From Ceratobasidium sp. AG-K (taxonomy: Eukaryota > Basidiomycota > Agaricomycetes > Cantharellales > Ceratobasidiaceae), in NCBI GenBank assembly GCA_037039685.1, contig JAWNGF010000013.1, forward strand, positions 207,001 through 271,000: a stretch of 64,000 nt of DNA. The letters run 5' to 3'. The notes under the pieces were generated by a model. The model had not been told where the DNA came from. It ran no database searches and was given only the letters and a program-made list of their open reading frames with translations. Shown here one piece after another: positions 10,180-20,902 of the stretch. Each line of letters starts with the position of its first letter. The first letter of the stretch is position 1. The translations under genes and the position numbers were made by a program.

Positions 10180-12537
10180 ATGAGCCCCAACCCTCCACCT
10201 GACTCGAGTGCCACTAGTAGCCACAGTAGTGCCCCCCAATCAACCTGGAAGGCTGAAAGTCAGGATATAAAGTCATTCTCAGACTTGAGTCCACCATCCC
10301 GAGGCGAACTCGTGAGTCGTTCGATTCCCACAAGTATCATTGCTCACACTGCGGTACCCCCACAGTTGCTGACGACCGGGTGTAAGAAATCGCTTGGCTT
10401 TGGCATTGGCCTCCGTACTAACCCCCGCGAATAATGCTATAGATTTGTTTGGAGTGCGCGTTGATAGCCATGTTGGCCCCAGAAGGACGCCTTTTCAAGT
10501 AGCCTCCGTCAAAACCGGGAAATACCCTTACATCCACGAAGCGACCGAGATATGTACTGAGGTCATCACGACGCAAAACGAGCGCCAGGCAAACTATGCG
10601 CACGAAGGCTGGTCGTTGTCTACATCATTGCCAACCTCGTCGTGGATCCAATCGAGAATCGCCAACGGGAATCAGCCCAACCGATCAGAACCATTCATTA
10701 CCAAGCGTATCATTGTCAACCGACTTCAGGTCGATATCTTACTCGAAGATCTTGCACCTATACCGGCCTTTGAAAGTGCAGTGCAGGATGCGCTAGCGAG
10801 GCCAACTCGATTTGAGAAGTTCCAAGCACTCTATCGGCTTTTTGAGCGTTGGTGAGCTAGTCTAATTTAGATTGTATAATGAGCTCTGCGCCAATTAATT
10901 CGAAGGGGTGATGTAATCCCACTGGTATGTGTGTCCTTCTTTGGTCCGGATCACGAGTATGATATGAGCAGGCATTTGACGTAGGCAACTCCTTGACCAT
11001 TACGGACTCGCAAACAAATCAAGGCGCGGTGGGGAACATCGGCTTGTAACCACCGATATACTAACCAACCCGGGTAATATTGTAGAATCCCATAGATATA
11101 TCAAGTCTTGATACTTTCGAAATAACAGCACACAGGACGGCAAAAGTCTCGACTCAGGTATACTGTTTCGTCATTTTGTACCGCTGAACCAATTGAGACA
11201 GACCTTACAGGGCGTTAATTTGGGCGCCCTCCAGAACGGGGTCCGGTCTTGGATTTATAGCTCCGGTATGTATGACCTTAGATTTTTCGCGTACATTTAG
11301 TCTAAGAGTATTTCAGAAATACCAACGGGACGGTGGACCCAAGTCCGGGTTACGAAGATAGTCCCTGTTGTCTCAATACTTTCAAAGGAGCTCCAGACCC
11401 AACTTTCGCAACTTCATAGTTTGGCAATCGCCTATCAACCATCGGACCTACAGGGCAACACAAGCAAAGGTTATACATTTGATGACACTCCTCACGCGTT
11501 GAAGACCATCAAGTCAATCACGGTTGATTGCGACGACAATGTCAATTCTGTTTGCGTGGCGTATTGGGATGGAAGCGCATCAGTCCGTCATGGTGTGGAT
11601 AAGGGTCGCAGCAATGTGTTTGAGCTCGGCATGGGTATGAAATCCAATCCTCTACCTAAATTGTTTCGTTTTGACCGTGGTCACTCAGGCGAATACATAT
11701 CCGAGGTCCACATTTGGAAAACTCAGGATGTAATTTGCTCGATCCAATTCTTTACCAATACTAGCAGAACCTCCCAGTGCTATGGAGGGATTCTTGGAAC
11801 CCCGATCATCCTCAACAGTACTGGTGGTTTCCTCACTGCTTTTGCAGGCAAAGTGAAGAATCATGTTATATACCAACTCCAGGTAGGTAGGCTCGCATGT
11901 TGGTCCGGCTACCACATTTACCTCCGTTTCAGGGGATCTGGCGTCATGACATACAAGAAGTCGAGTGTTGCGACGAGAGAGCATATTCCGAATATCACGG
12001 CTGTGATTGGGGACACCGATTCAATGACTTGCCGCTACTCAAATATCCAAAAGTAAGGATATCGAAGATCAAAGTCCGATATGACACCCGTATTTTTGGC
12101 ATTCAGGCAAGTGGTTGTTTTCTGACTGAGCGCTGGCATTCGAGCGCATGACTCTGTTGTAGTTCACGTATTCATATCGAGACGGGGATCGTAATGTCCT
12201 TATCGAGGGTCCATATCATGGCGGAGAGGGAGGAAAGGAGGAAATATTCGAACTTACAGTTGGCGAATGGATTACCATGGTCAGGGGCAGGACCAAAGGC
12301 AATGTTGTTCAACTATGCTTTGTCACTAACCTGGGTGCGTAGTGCTTCCCACGCCCTTCGGTATGCTAAATACATGTGATATCAGGACGAACGAGCTCGG
12401 TTTTTGGTGGAGGGGAGGGAACCGAGTTTACGTGTCAATCCCCTTGGGCCTCAAATGGAAAAGCCATGCGGTTGTATTCTATCTGCGGGGGCAGGTATGT
12501 GGGCGAGTTGATTGTTCCAGTCACAAACTCATTATAG
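10180..12537 (+). CDS. Jacalin-type lectin protein, 12 exons, 589 aa (paralogue 2)
   Basis: Exons: 10180-10311, 10366-10381, 10443-10851, 10906-10924, 10972-11028, 11086-11157, 11211-11265, 11317-11634, 11689-11882, 11933-12106, 12163-12334, 12386-12537; total 590 codons. The architecture is that of the gene at 7247: an uncertain N-terminal domain (NERQANYAHEGWSLS, DLAPIPAFESAVQDAL, LFERWGDVIPL), then two jacalin-like regions (FDDTPHALKTIKSITV, GEYISEVHIW, FFTNTSRTSQCYGG, FLTAFAGKV; then FTYSYRDGDRNVLIEGP, GEWITMVRG, CFVTNLG). The final exon encodes RTSSVFGGGEGTEF and ends YSICGGR plus a short tail. The tandem position and shared exon structure show recent duplication. The GC-AG intron after exon 10 is shared with paralogue 1. 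Sugar specificity cannot be read from sequence. Confidence 0.8.
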
Positions 12538-14091
12538 TGCAGCGGAACGATGTTGGACGGAATGGTTTTCGCATGGACTGCAGTTTGAGACCTTGCGTGG
12601 ATCTGGGTGTGGGCACGAATATTCATGGCCACACAGCCGTAGATGCGCATCGCGGGGCTTTGCCAAAGAACCAGATTATCGTATTTGTCAGGCATGATGT
12701 AAAACCTTACCCTTGCATGGCTGAGAACTAAAAATAACAAGAATATATGCAATTGCCTACAGCGTCCAAAGCTTGTTGCGTGACGCAGATACGCTGATTC
12801 TATCGATGGAGACCAAACGTCATTACCCAATACCCCCTACTTTATACGCTAGCGATAGATATTTATACTAACTCCTATACGACTATTGATTTCATCATCA
12901 GCATTTACGTGCATCAGATTTAATTTTCTATCGCATGAACCCTGCATTTTCGTAACAACACAGCCAGTTTGGCCGAGACCAGAGGCTACAAATCGGAGTA
13001 GGTAAATAGGTCGATTAGATCAATTGAAATCTTGTTTCACCATAAGAGATGTAAAATCCTGAGCAGCGATAATCCTAGCGTTCATATACAAGCGCTACGT
13101 AGCCGGGTTACTGAGGGTCATTTGAAGGACATTGGACTGCGTCCCCATCTCAAAAAATCCGGTAGATGTATTGAATGAATACGTATACAGTATCTTTGCG
13201 TTACCTAACACGCAGCTTTCAAACTTACTCAACTGGTTCTTACCGAATCGATCTCCTTGCCCTCATCCCCTGGTAGCTCCTTAGCTGCCTCCTGCGCAAG
13301 TACATCTAGCGTTGTGACACCGTTTGCTAGTAGCTCGCGTTTTATGTCGTTGTACGCACTTCCAGCGAGGGCTACAAAATATTCCTTTGGGCCTTTAGCC
13401 TGTTAGTCATGAGTACGGAGTATTATTTAGAGCTAGAAGAGTACAAACTGTGTTGGCTTTCCCAAATATTACTTAGAAGCTGGATGCAGCGGGCGACAAC
13501 TTTTACAATCGAGGTCATGGAAAGGGAGATAGCAGAGGTAAGGTGCCTTGGCAAGGCCTGGGAAGGTTCAATGCTACGAGTCCCCTGGCTTTATAGCATC
13601 ATCGCTCGTTGAGTTCAAATCGCGGAGTCACACTAACCGGGTCGGGTACCAGCCTTCTCTGCTGGGACGCAAATATACACAATCAGATCTCAACGAGAGC
13701 CTGGATTGTATAAAAAGAATCAACGAGCAGTAATCAGATGATATTACCAACGCTTATGTGCTGGTGAACCGTGCTTAAACACCTATGCCTGCAGTTCCAG
13801 ACACCGGTAGCATTAGTGCCTAGTCCATGCGATAGTCGGGGATTAGCGGCATACAATGACCCGCGTCTACACATGCCATGGTGATATTATTTGCCTGCGA
13901 TTACAAGGCGCTATTTACCGACAAAAGATTGAGTGTATGCGTCAACGCATGCCGGGTCGTTGTGAAAAGCTGTCGCGGAAAGTCACGTGCTTTTATCATA
14001 ACCGCGCGCGGCGCGCGTGTGCTTGCCAAGATTCAAATGCGCTGTATATAGCGCAGGCTTATCCTCCTCCCAGCATTTACCTTCTCTTACC
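12538..14091. other. Intergenic; one possible minus-strand exon
   Basis: Mostly A/T-rich spacer. At about 13248-13404 the minus strand reads like a protein exon (GPKEYFVALAGSAYNDIKRE, LLANGVTTLDVLAQEAAKEL) and ends at a plausible GTAAGA donor. No matching flanking exons or domain were recognised, so it is left as a possible fragment. Just upstream of 14092 the sequence GCGCGCGGCGCGCG and TGTATATAG may belong to the RTA1-like gene promoter. Confidence 0.3.
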
Positions 14092-15440
14092 ATGCATCTT
14101 CTCGGGCATATCATGATATTTACGACTTTGCTCTCCGCTGTCGTAGCGCAGAATAGCACCGACTCGGGGACTCATGAAAAAGTTGGAGGGCGTAAGTGCT
14201 ACCCATAGCGGCTGGAGCCAATCTAACACCCTACAGACCTTGGTTACATCCCCAACACCGGCGCTGCCGTGATTTTTTTCCTGCTCTATGGGGCCGCCGC
14301 TGCTCATGCTACTTGGCTACTGTACCGATCTAGGGGCAGGTATATGACCGCGCTCGTTGTATGCGGGTACATATACGCTTTGGGTTTGATCCTTCGTATT
14401 GGTGAGTGGATGGTTTGATCCTCCTGTCAGATTGTTGCTGATTTATGTTGTTGCAGCGTATGGGAAGAATTATACTAGCCTTGGCCTTTATATTTTCCTG
14501 AATATGTGCACGGTACTGTCCCCTTGCGGTTTCATTGCCACGGTATGTAATTACCACAACTTGGTTTCGTTTTGTTGACTCAAGTACACAGGTATATATG
14601 CTACTTGGGCGATTGTCACGACACCTACACGCAGAAGAATACCTACTCATCAGGCCGAATATTATAACTAAAATTTACGTGGCAAGTATCTAAGCATTCA
14701 TGCCGTCTTTGATCATCAAGGCTTACCAGCTCGTTCGGGTAGACATCTGACGTTTGTGGGTAAATATTCATTTTCAACGCAACATACGCTCACATATACT
14801 CGCATAGTCACCCTGCTTGTGCAGGCCACGGGCGGTGCTATGGCCGGTTCCGATGATATTGACAAAGCCAAGCTTGCCGGAAAAGTCTGTCATCTGCCCC
14901 ATCGTTGTCTTCTCAGACATACTCATGCGCCTCACAGATCTTCCTAGTCGGACTTATCCTCCAGCTCGTCTCGTTCGCATCTTACATGGTGGTATTCGGG
15001 ATGTTCTTTTACTGGATGAAGACTGAGCGTGTCGTACAATGGAATGAGACTCGTACCAGGCCAATACGCCATCACTGGAAGGGTGTGATTTGGGCACTTG
15101 TTATCAGCTGCGTGGGGATTACGGTATGGTTCATAATCGCACGAACGGAGGGGGCTTGAACTAATATGAAACCCACCTAGATCCGATGCATTTACCGAAC
15201 AATTGAAGGAGGTCAAGGATTCGACGGCTACCTCCTCACCCACGAGGCGTACTTTTACGTGCTCGATTGTCTCCCGTTATTCGTCGCAATTTTGTGAGCG
15301 CATAGTACTCTTCATCAGACGGTATGCTCTAACATAGATCCAGGGTATACAACTTTGCCTGGCCGCCGGCTGTTCTGGTAGATACCACCGAGGCTCCGGG
15401 AGTCGAGCTTGGAAATAATCACTTCCACCAAAAGGTCTAG
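14092..15440 (+). CDS. RTA1-like multi-pass membrane protein, 9 exons, 310 aa
   Basis: Exons: 14092-14191, 14237-14401, 14457-14542, 14592-14681, 14743-14755, 14808-14884, 14938-15123, 15181-15293, 15338-15440; total 311 codons, close to the usual ~300 aa of the family. An N-terminal hydrophobic segment (MHLLGHIMIFTTLLSAVVAQ) looks like a signal or first membrane segment, followed by about seven membrane spans. Family landmarks are GYIPNTGAAVIFF, the YVTSDVFTLLVQATGGAMAG segment and IRCIYRTIEGGQGFDGYLLT followed by HEAYFYVLD. Fungal RTA1/RSB1 proteins act in the plasma membrane in lipid translocation and resistance to toxic compounds. The fourth intron appears to be GC-AG (donor GCAAGT at 14682), and the fifth exon is only 13 nt. 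It is seven-span but not a STE3 pheromone receptor. Confidence 0.85.
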
Positions 15441-16379
15441 ATTTTTAGTGGTGGGGAAAGGACGACAACGATACTCCCTTGAGGCTGTAGGAACGATACG
15501 ATATTAGACGAGACCGAGCATGTATTTTTAATGATCCGATGATACCTAGAAGATATGTCGAGTGACATCGCTGGGGGAGGAGTCGGATTGCGCTACACCA
15601 GCCTAAGAGAGGCACCTAGAGTTTTTGACAAGGGCTAGCATTTCTTTTCCTGTCACCTCGATAGAGTTAGCCGATGACGCCGACTGGGATCCCGATTGTT
15701 CTGCACGTGCATCGGCCAATTTGCAATCATTCACTGTTGTTTGTCATCGGGGAAGCAAAGAACGGTCAGCGATACTCCTTCCACCACCTTCCACTCTTCC
15801 GCTTCTCGGACCTCCCAGAGACTCGGCAACAAGATCGTCACGCTTGTTGCACGGCATAATAAATTGATTTATTAATCCTATTCTCAAGTCTCGTTTGATT
15901 CGGCGGGTGATACGTCTATCCAAGAATCATGGTATCTCAAGCAGAATGACATGTCGATCGGCTTCTATGAACAACAGTCAAGTATACGGCCGCTTTCGTG
16001 GCCGGTTTAAAATCAAGCAACGCCAAATGGATAGAACTACGCGGCCAAACCGCCAGAGAGTGATGGGGAGTGTCCAATGCCGGGATGCTGTCGATCGCCG
16101 GCTTCCCAGGAGGGCCCGGTAGGGTATAGATTCCCGCCATAAGTTAATGAGCTGAACTTCTTATTTCCTCTGCCTAGTGCCTATTATTTCCGCATCTCAT
16201 GGATAACGAGCACCACGCGCACCACGCTTCGAGAATCTCATGTAACCCAGGTTCGTCATTGGACTTGGCAAGTGCGAAGCTTACCTTGAATCTCTATTCC
16301 TTAGAGCAGTCGTTTATAAAATGGGGAATTGCGACGACGGTCCACGCCGGTCACACGATAGCTCCCCCTGTTTCCGGCC
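15441..16379. other. Intergenic, nothing recognised
   Basis: About 0.94 kb between the RTA1-like gene and the metalloprotease gene. Short frames only, none with a domain or an intron-exon pattern. It should contain the protease promoter. Confidence 0.4.
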
Positions 16380-18734
16380 ATGGCGCCGCTTGCAAAACTC
16401 TCTGCTATAGCTCTACTTATAGCTTCTGGGACTATCGCAGCACCTTGGTAGGCCAGATATTATGCGAATGCTAGAGAGACCGAATCAAACGATTTCTGAT
16501 GTTATAGGAGTCCTAATATCAAGCCGTCGACTCATCGTGTACGCACTGTCGGACCAAGGAGCATCAAGATCAACTCGTACCACCCCGAGTCAAGGTTCGA
16601 GGTAAGTTTCATGAAAGTCGGAAGGACTATCAGCATCCTAATATGCAGCGAATAGGCATATGGTTTAGCTGGGGTGGACCATCCCCATTCCAAACGCGCC
16701 GCTAAAGTGTCTACGTCCGAAGCGGCCAAGGCGTTCCTCGAGTCCAAGGTTGGCATCAAGAAGAATGAGCTAGCTCACAAGGGGGGTCACAAGAGTGATG
16801 CAGTGGCGCACGAGTATTTTTTCCAACAGCTCGTAAGTATGATTATTCATCACCCGGACGAGGACGATTCAATTGACATAATCCGATAGAATGGGATTCC
16901 GGTCGGAAACGCGGTTGCCAACGTCGCAATCAAAGGCGACAAGATTGTATCGTTTGGTACAAGTTTCGTCAAGCCCAGTACGTTCATTTTGATAGACAGT
17001 TCGTTGGTAACCGTCCTGACTTGATGTAGGGAGTGTTGCCTCTGCCACTCCGGCATTCTCGAAGCAGGAAGCGATTGCTGAGGCCGAGTCTATTACTGGC
17101 GCTAAATACGATTCTTCCCCAGTCGAACTGGAATACTTTATCAAGGACACGTGAGTTGGATTGCTGCGCGTTGTAGCCGTCATTGAGCATGGTTTCGAGA
17201 ACAGGGATCACGCCGTACTCACCTACACTGTCCCTGTGCGGAACAACGTCACTGCGGAAGGTTATCTAGTCTACGTTGATGCTGCAAACGGAGAGGCGGT
17301 CAATCTGGTGGATTACACTGCTCATGCTAGCGTAAGTCATAACCTATGATGCAAATGCTAGGAGTATACTTATCAGCCTCCCTTACCCACTAGTACCTTG
17401 CTATTCCATACACATCCCAAGACGCAAGTGACGGGTTTTCCGTGTTCAATAATCCGCAAATAGCGGCAGCGTCTCCAAACGGCTGGCATCAATATGCCTC
17501 AACTACTACAACCTCTACCTCGGGAAATAATGTCATTACTCTCACGAATGGCGCAGCAACCTCACAATCAAGCGCCACGAATAATTACAACTATCCCTTC
17601 GACCCCGCTCTCCCCAGAAGCCAGTCTGCCAACCTGAACGCAGCAAGCGTGGATGCATTCTATTTTCTCAATGCACTGCACGACCTCACAGTAGGTGTCT
17701 CTGCTGTGATGTCCGTCGAGCTTATTTTAAACCATTCTAGTATTTATATGGATTCACCGAGACCACGTACAATTTTCAACAGGACAACTTTGGCCGCGGT
17801 GGAGCTGCAAATGACCGCGTCGAAGTCAACATTTACGATGGTGCGGGAGGGGTCATGTTCACTCCTGCAGATGGCCGCCCTGCCCAAATGAGCATCAGCC
17901 CGATCATCGCATTGGACCATTCAGTAGTCAGCCACGAATTCATGCATGGCGTCTCTGGCCGCTTGACAGGAGGCGGAACCGCTAGGTGTTTGCAACCGAG
18001 CGAATCGTTTGGTCTCAACGAAGGCTGGTCCGAAGCGCTTCCCAATTGGCTCCAGCAGTCTAGTGCGGCCGACCAAGACTTCCGTGTCGGCGAGTATGCA
18101 TTCGGACCCAACTTCCGGACTTACCCGTATTCGACGAACAAAACAACCAATCCGCGCATGTATTCGGACGCTGCTGGCCTGTCAATCCCTGTCATGGCCG
18201 AGTTGTGGGGTGTTGTATGGCACGAGATATTCGTGGCGTTGACGGCTGCTCGGTGAGTCTCGGAATTTGCCGATGTGAAATAGTAGCACTGACGGGTTGT
18301 TCAAGTGGCTTTACGCCAAACAAGACCGATCCCAGATCTACGGCTGGAAATGTTGTTGCGCTACACTTGCTCATTGACGGTCTGTCGATTCAGCCTTGTA
18401 ACCCTACTTTTATCTCTGCTCGTGATGGTGCGTCTGGAATCCTAGAGTTTATCACAGGACTGAATGATTTCATTTTTTTGGGGTTATAGCTGTTATCCAG
18501 GCGGATGTGAATAGGTATGGTGGCGCGAACCGATGTATTCTTTGGAAGGCATTCGCAAAGCGCGGGCTTGGATTTGGTATGAGCCAGGGACTTCGAGTAA
18601 TCGGGCTGAAAACTGACGACTATATGCGCTGGGATAGGTGCAACCGCGACCAAAGTCAACTCGCTTACTTTGCCATCCGGATGTTAGGATGTTTCAATTG
18701 TGGTGCATATATGTGTTATTCAAAAAAATCATAA
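16380..18734 (+). CDS. Secreted fungalysin-like metalloprotease (M36), 10 exons
   Basis: Exons: 16380-16447, 16508-16601, 16656-16832, 16890-16977, 17030-17150, 17205-17331, 17394-17690, 17741-18252, 18306-18427, 18490-18734; 617 codons. A signal peptide (MAPLAKLSAIALLIASGTIA) is followed by the propeptide (HRVRTVGPRSIKINSYHPES, NGIPVGNAVANVAI, SFGTSFVKP) and the catalytic domain. The zinc site HEFMH lies at 17933-17947, and the third ligand is probably the Glu of LNEGWSEAL. Fungalysins are secreted endopeptidases that digest host or substrate proteins. Two oddities: the stretch just before HEFMH seems shorter than in typical members, and the C-terminus runs ~60 residues past the usual KRGLG end without similarity, so a last intron or stop may be mis-modelled or mutated. 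Confidence 0.8.
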
Positions 18735-18754
18735 GCGCTATCCTGTGTGTCCGA

Positions 18755-18797
18755 GCCCCCCCCCCCCCCACCCCCCTCCAAAAAAAAAAGAAGAAAA
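18755..18797. repeat. Poly-C / poly-A simple repeat
   Basis: A run of C's interrupted once by A (CCCCCCACCCCCC type) is followed directly by a run of ten A's. It lies just after the protease stop codon. Confidence 0.85.
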
Positions 18798-19015
18798 AAC
18801 ATGGGCTATCGCAACCGAGCCGTTCCTCCGAATAGTAAAATTCGAGATAAGGGTGAGATTAGGACGCAGAAAATCCAAATCCATACGGTAATGATGCCCA
18901 GACATCCGAGATTCCATCCTCAATGCCCTCCTGAACAAGTGGAGCGGCAGCTAGTTGATATTGGTCCACACGATCAGCGTGTGCTTTAATCCGACGGTGA
19001 AGATAACTCTGAAAA

Positions 19016-20902
19016 TCAAGAATCGACCAATCGACTCCAGCCTGCTCCAGATCGCTCTGTGATTGATGTTGTTGTCTGTGATGAGATTTTTGGTGGTGAA
19101 AATAAGAATTTAATGCTCACTGTGCGTACAACTATTCTTTCCGGCCTTGTGTCGATTCTGGTAATGACCTCCTCTTTCATTTTCGTTATGATGCAACTTT
19201 GAAGACACAGCGCCCAAATATGGGCGGGGAGGTAAGAGTTTAGGAAAGCCAATGCACCAGAAGCGTTTGGTGGATCAGAGTGAGTAAGGGCCGAGAGAAT
19301 TGGGAACATTTTAGCCGTCCAACCACGAGCGAGATGCATACTCCACTCAAACGATGCTTCTAGACTACCAAGGTACTGCTCGCCAGGAAGACCGCCAAGG
19401 GCTTGGAACTTAAACCAGGGGATTAATACCCAAAGTGACAAAGCACGAACCATACTCCTCGGGTTGACTACGATTATTCATATGTGAGTTTTTACAGGAC
19501 TCAGGTACTGAACGATTAAATCGCACGTACCGTGAAATGTTTTGCACATATCTAATATTACCAAATCAGGAGTTAAATCCCCAAAAGCGTTGAAAGTATG
19601 CGTAGGGAACAATAATACTGCCGGATAAGCCAAAAGCATGATAGCGATCGCGCGGGCAGACGCATATAGGCGCTCATATAGTCCATACATGCATTCAACT
19701 TGTACCATCCGGTAGCGCTTTGAGCTGATTGTAGCATGGTACAGGCATGTCTCGGCAAATCCCTTGAGGAACACGTTTGACACATCCCTTTCCAAGTTAG
19801 GAAGCTGGAGTTGCGCTCGAGGAAAGCGCTCTTCGTTTATCTCCCCTAAAAGACTCCTCAAAGCTTCCGCCCTGCTGTCTTCCCCCTCGAGTATAATGTC
19901 CGTAACCAAAAAGCTCTTCCATTTGAGGCCATTTTCAACTGCTATATATAATCGATTGTGCCAGAGGCAGCGCGAAATCTCCAAGTTCAAGTACTGGCGA
20001 GCATAATCATGCAGTTGGGACCGAGTTGTATCCAACAAGAAGTCTGCCGGGTTGGGGTTGTTGGGATATAGTAATGTACATATACCCACTGCAAGATACT
20101 TAGTGTGATCAGTTCTTGCAGGGTCCGGGTCGTGGTGTATCATATCATCCAGTGTGCTGTCTACCATTGCCGCCCAATCATTGGGTGCAACTTGACACTC
20201 CCACGGTACTGTGCGACGAACAAGGATAGCCAGGATAGTTATGCACAGAAAGTAGCAGTTGAATCGTTGAAGTGTATATCTTGATGCCCGCCGATGCTGT
20301 TGTACCCCGTAGCATATGGCAAGGACGTCAAGCAAGTCAAACTCGCAAGGGAACGTAATTTCGATGATTAGCTCGGATTCTTGACGAGCCAAAGCGCTCT
20401 GATCGTAGCCAGCCCCTGTAAACCATTGTATGATGTCATGCGATATGCTTCCTACCCAGCGTATGGCATCGGCACGCGAGCCCTCACCAGTTCGTTCAAC
20501 GCGGCAGACGGAACCGTCTAGTAATTTTATTAACAGAAATTCGTGATAAAACGGTCCATTCAGGGATCGTCGATGCTGGACAGATTTGAAGCGAGTGGTA
20601 GTCTGGGTTTGCTGCCTGTACCAGTTCATGGCAGGGCACTCGGGGTGTTGCCACTCTTTGTGAAACTTCATCGAGATAGGGCGCTCCCTGCCTACGCCCC
20701 TTGACCAAGTGGATAACCGCTGAGAAGAGATAAACGAAGACCCGGAGGCGGCGTGAATGAATCGTTTGCGTCGTATATACGGGATGTAATATATAAGCGA
20801 ACTAAGCCAAATGACAAGGCCATAGTATACGATCCTTTCGGCAAAGTGATATAGAAATGTCAGCTCCGCCGGGCGATGAGGCATACCTAGGGGATAGAAC
20901 AA
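19016..20902 (-). CDS. Hypothetical protein, 611 aa, two exons
   Basis: Minus-strand gene: exon 1 20902-19509, intron with GTACCT donor, exon 2 19457-19016; the two give exactly 612 codons. I do not recognise a named domain. Visible features are a hydrophobic N-terminal segment (YYGLVIWLSSLIYYIPYI) that could be a membrane anchor, a charged middle (LIKLLDGSVCRVERTGEGSR, FDLLDVLAICYGVQQH) with a second hydrophobic stretch (FNCYFLCITILAILV), and a third near the end (AIAIMLLAYPAVLLFP). It looks like a member of a lineage-expanded family of uncharacterised fungal membrane-associated proteins. The upstream frame 20887-21069 is not needed for the model. Confidence 0.6.

Noticed and set aside
10310..10330. 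GTTCGATTCCC resembling a tRNA B box
   Set aside because: It lies in a lectin intron; no A box or cloverleaf could be formed around it.
14092..15440. Seven-span gene as the pheromone receptor partner
   Set aside because: Its motifs (TSDV, IYRTIEGGQG, HEAYFYVLD) are those of the RTA1 family, not STE3, and it lies ~15 kb from the CaaX genes.
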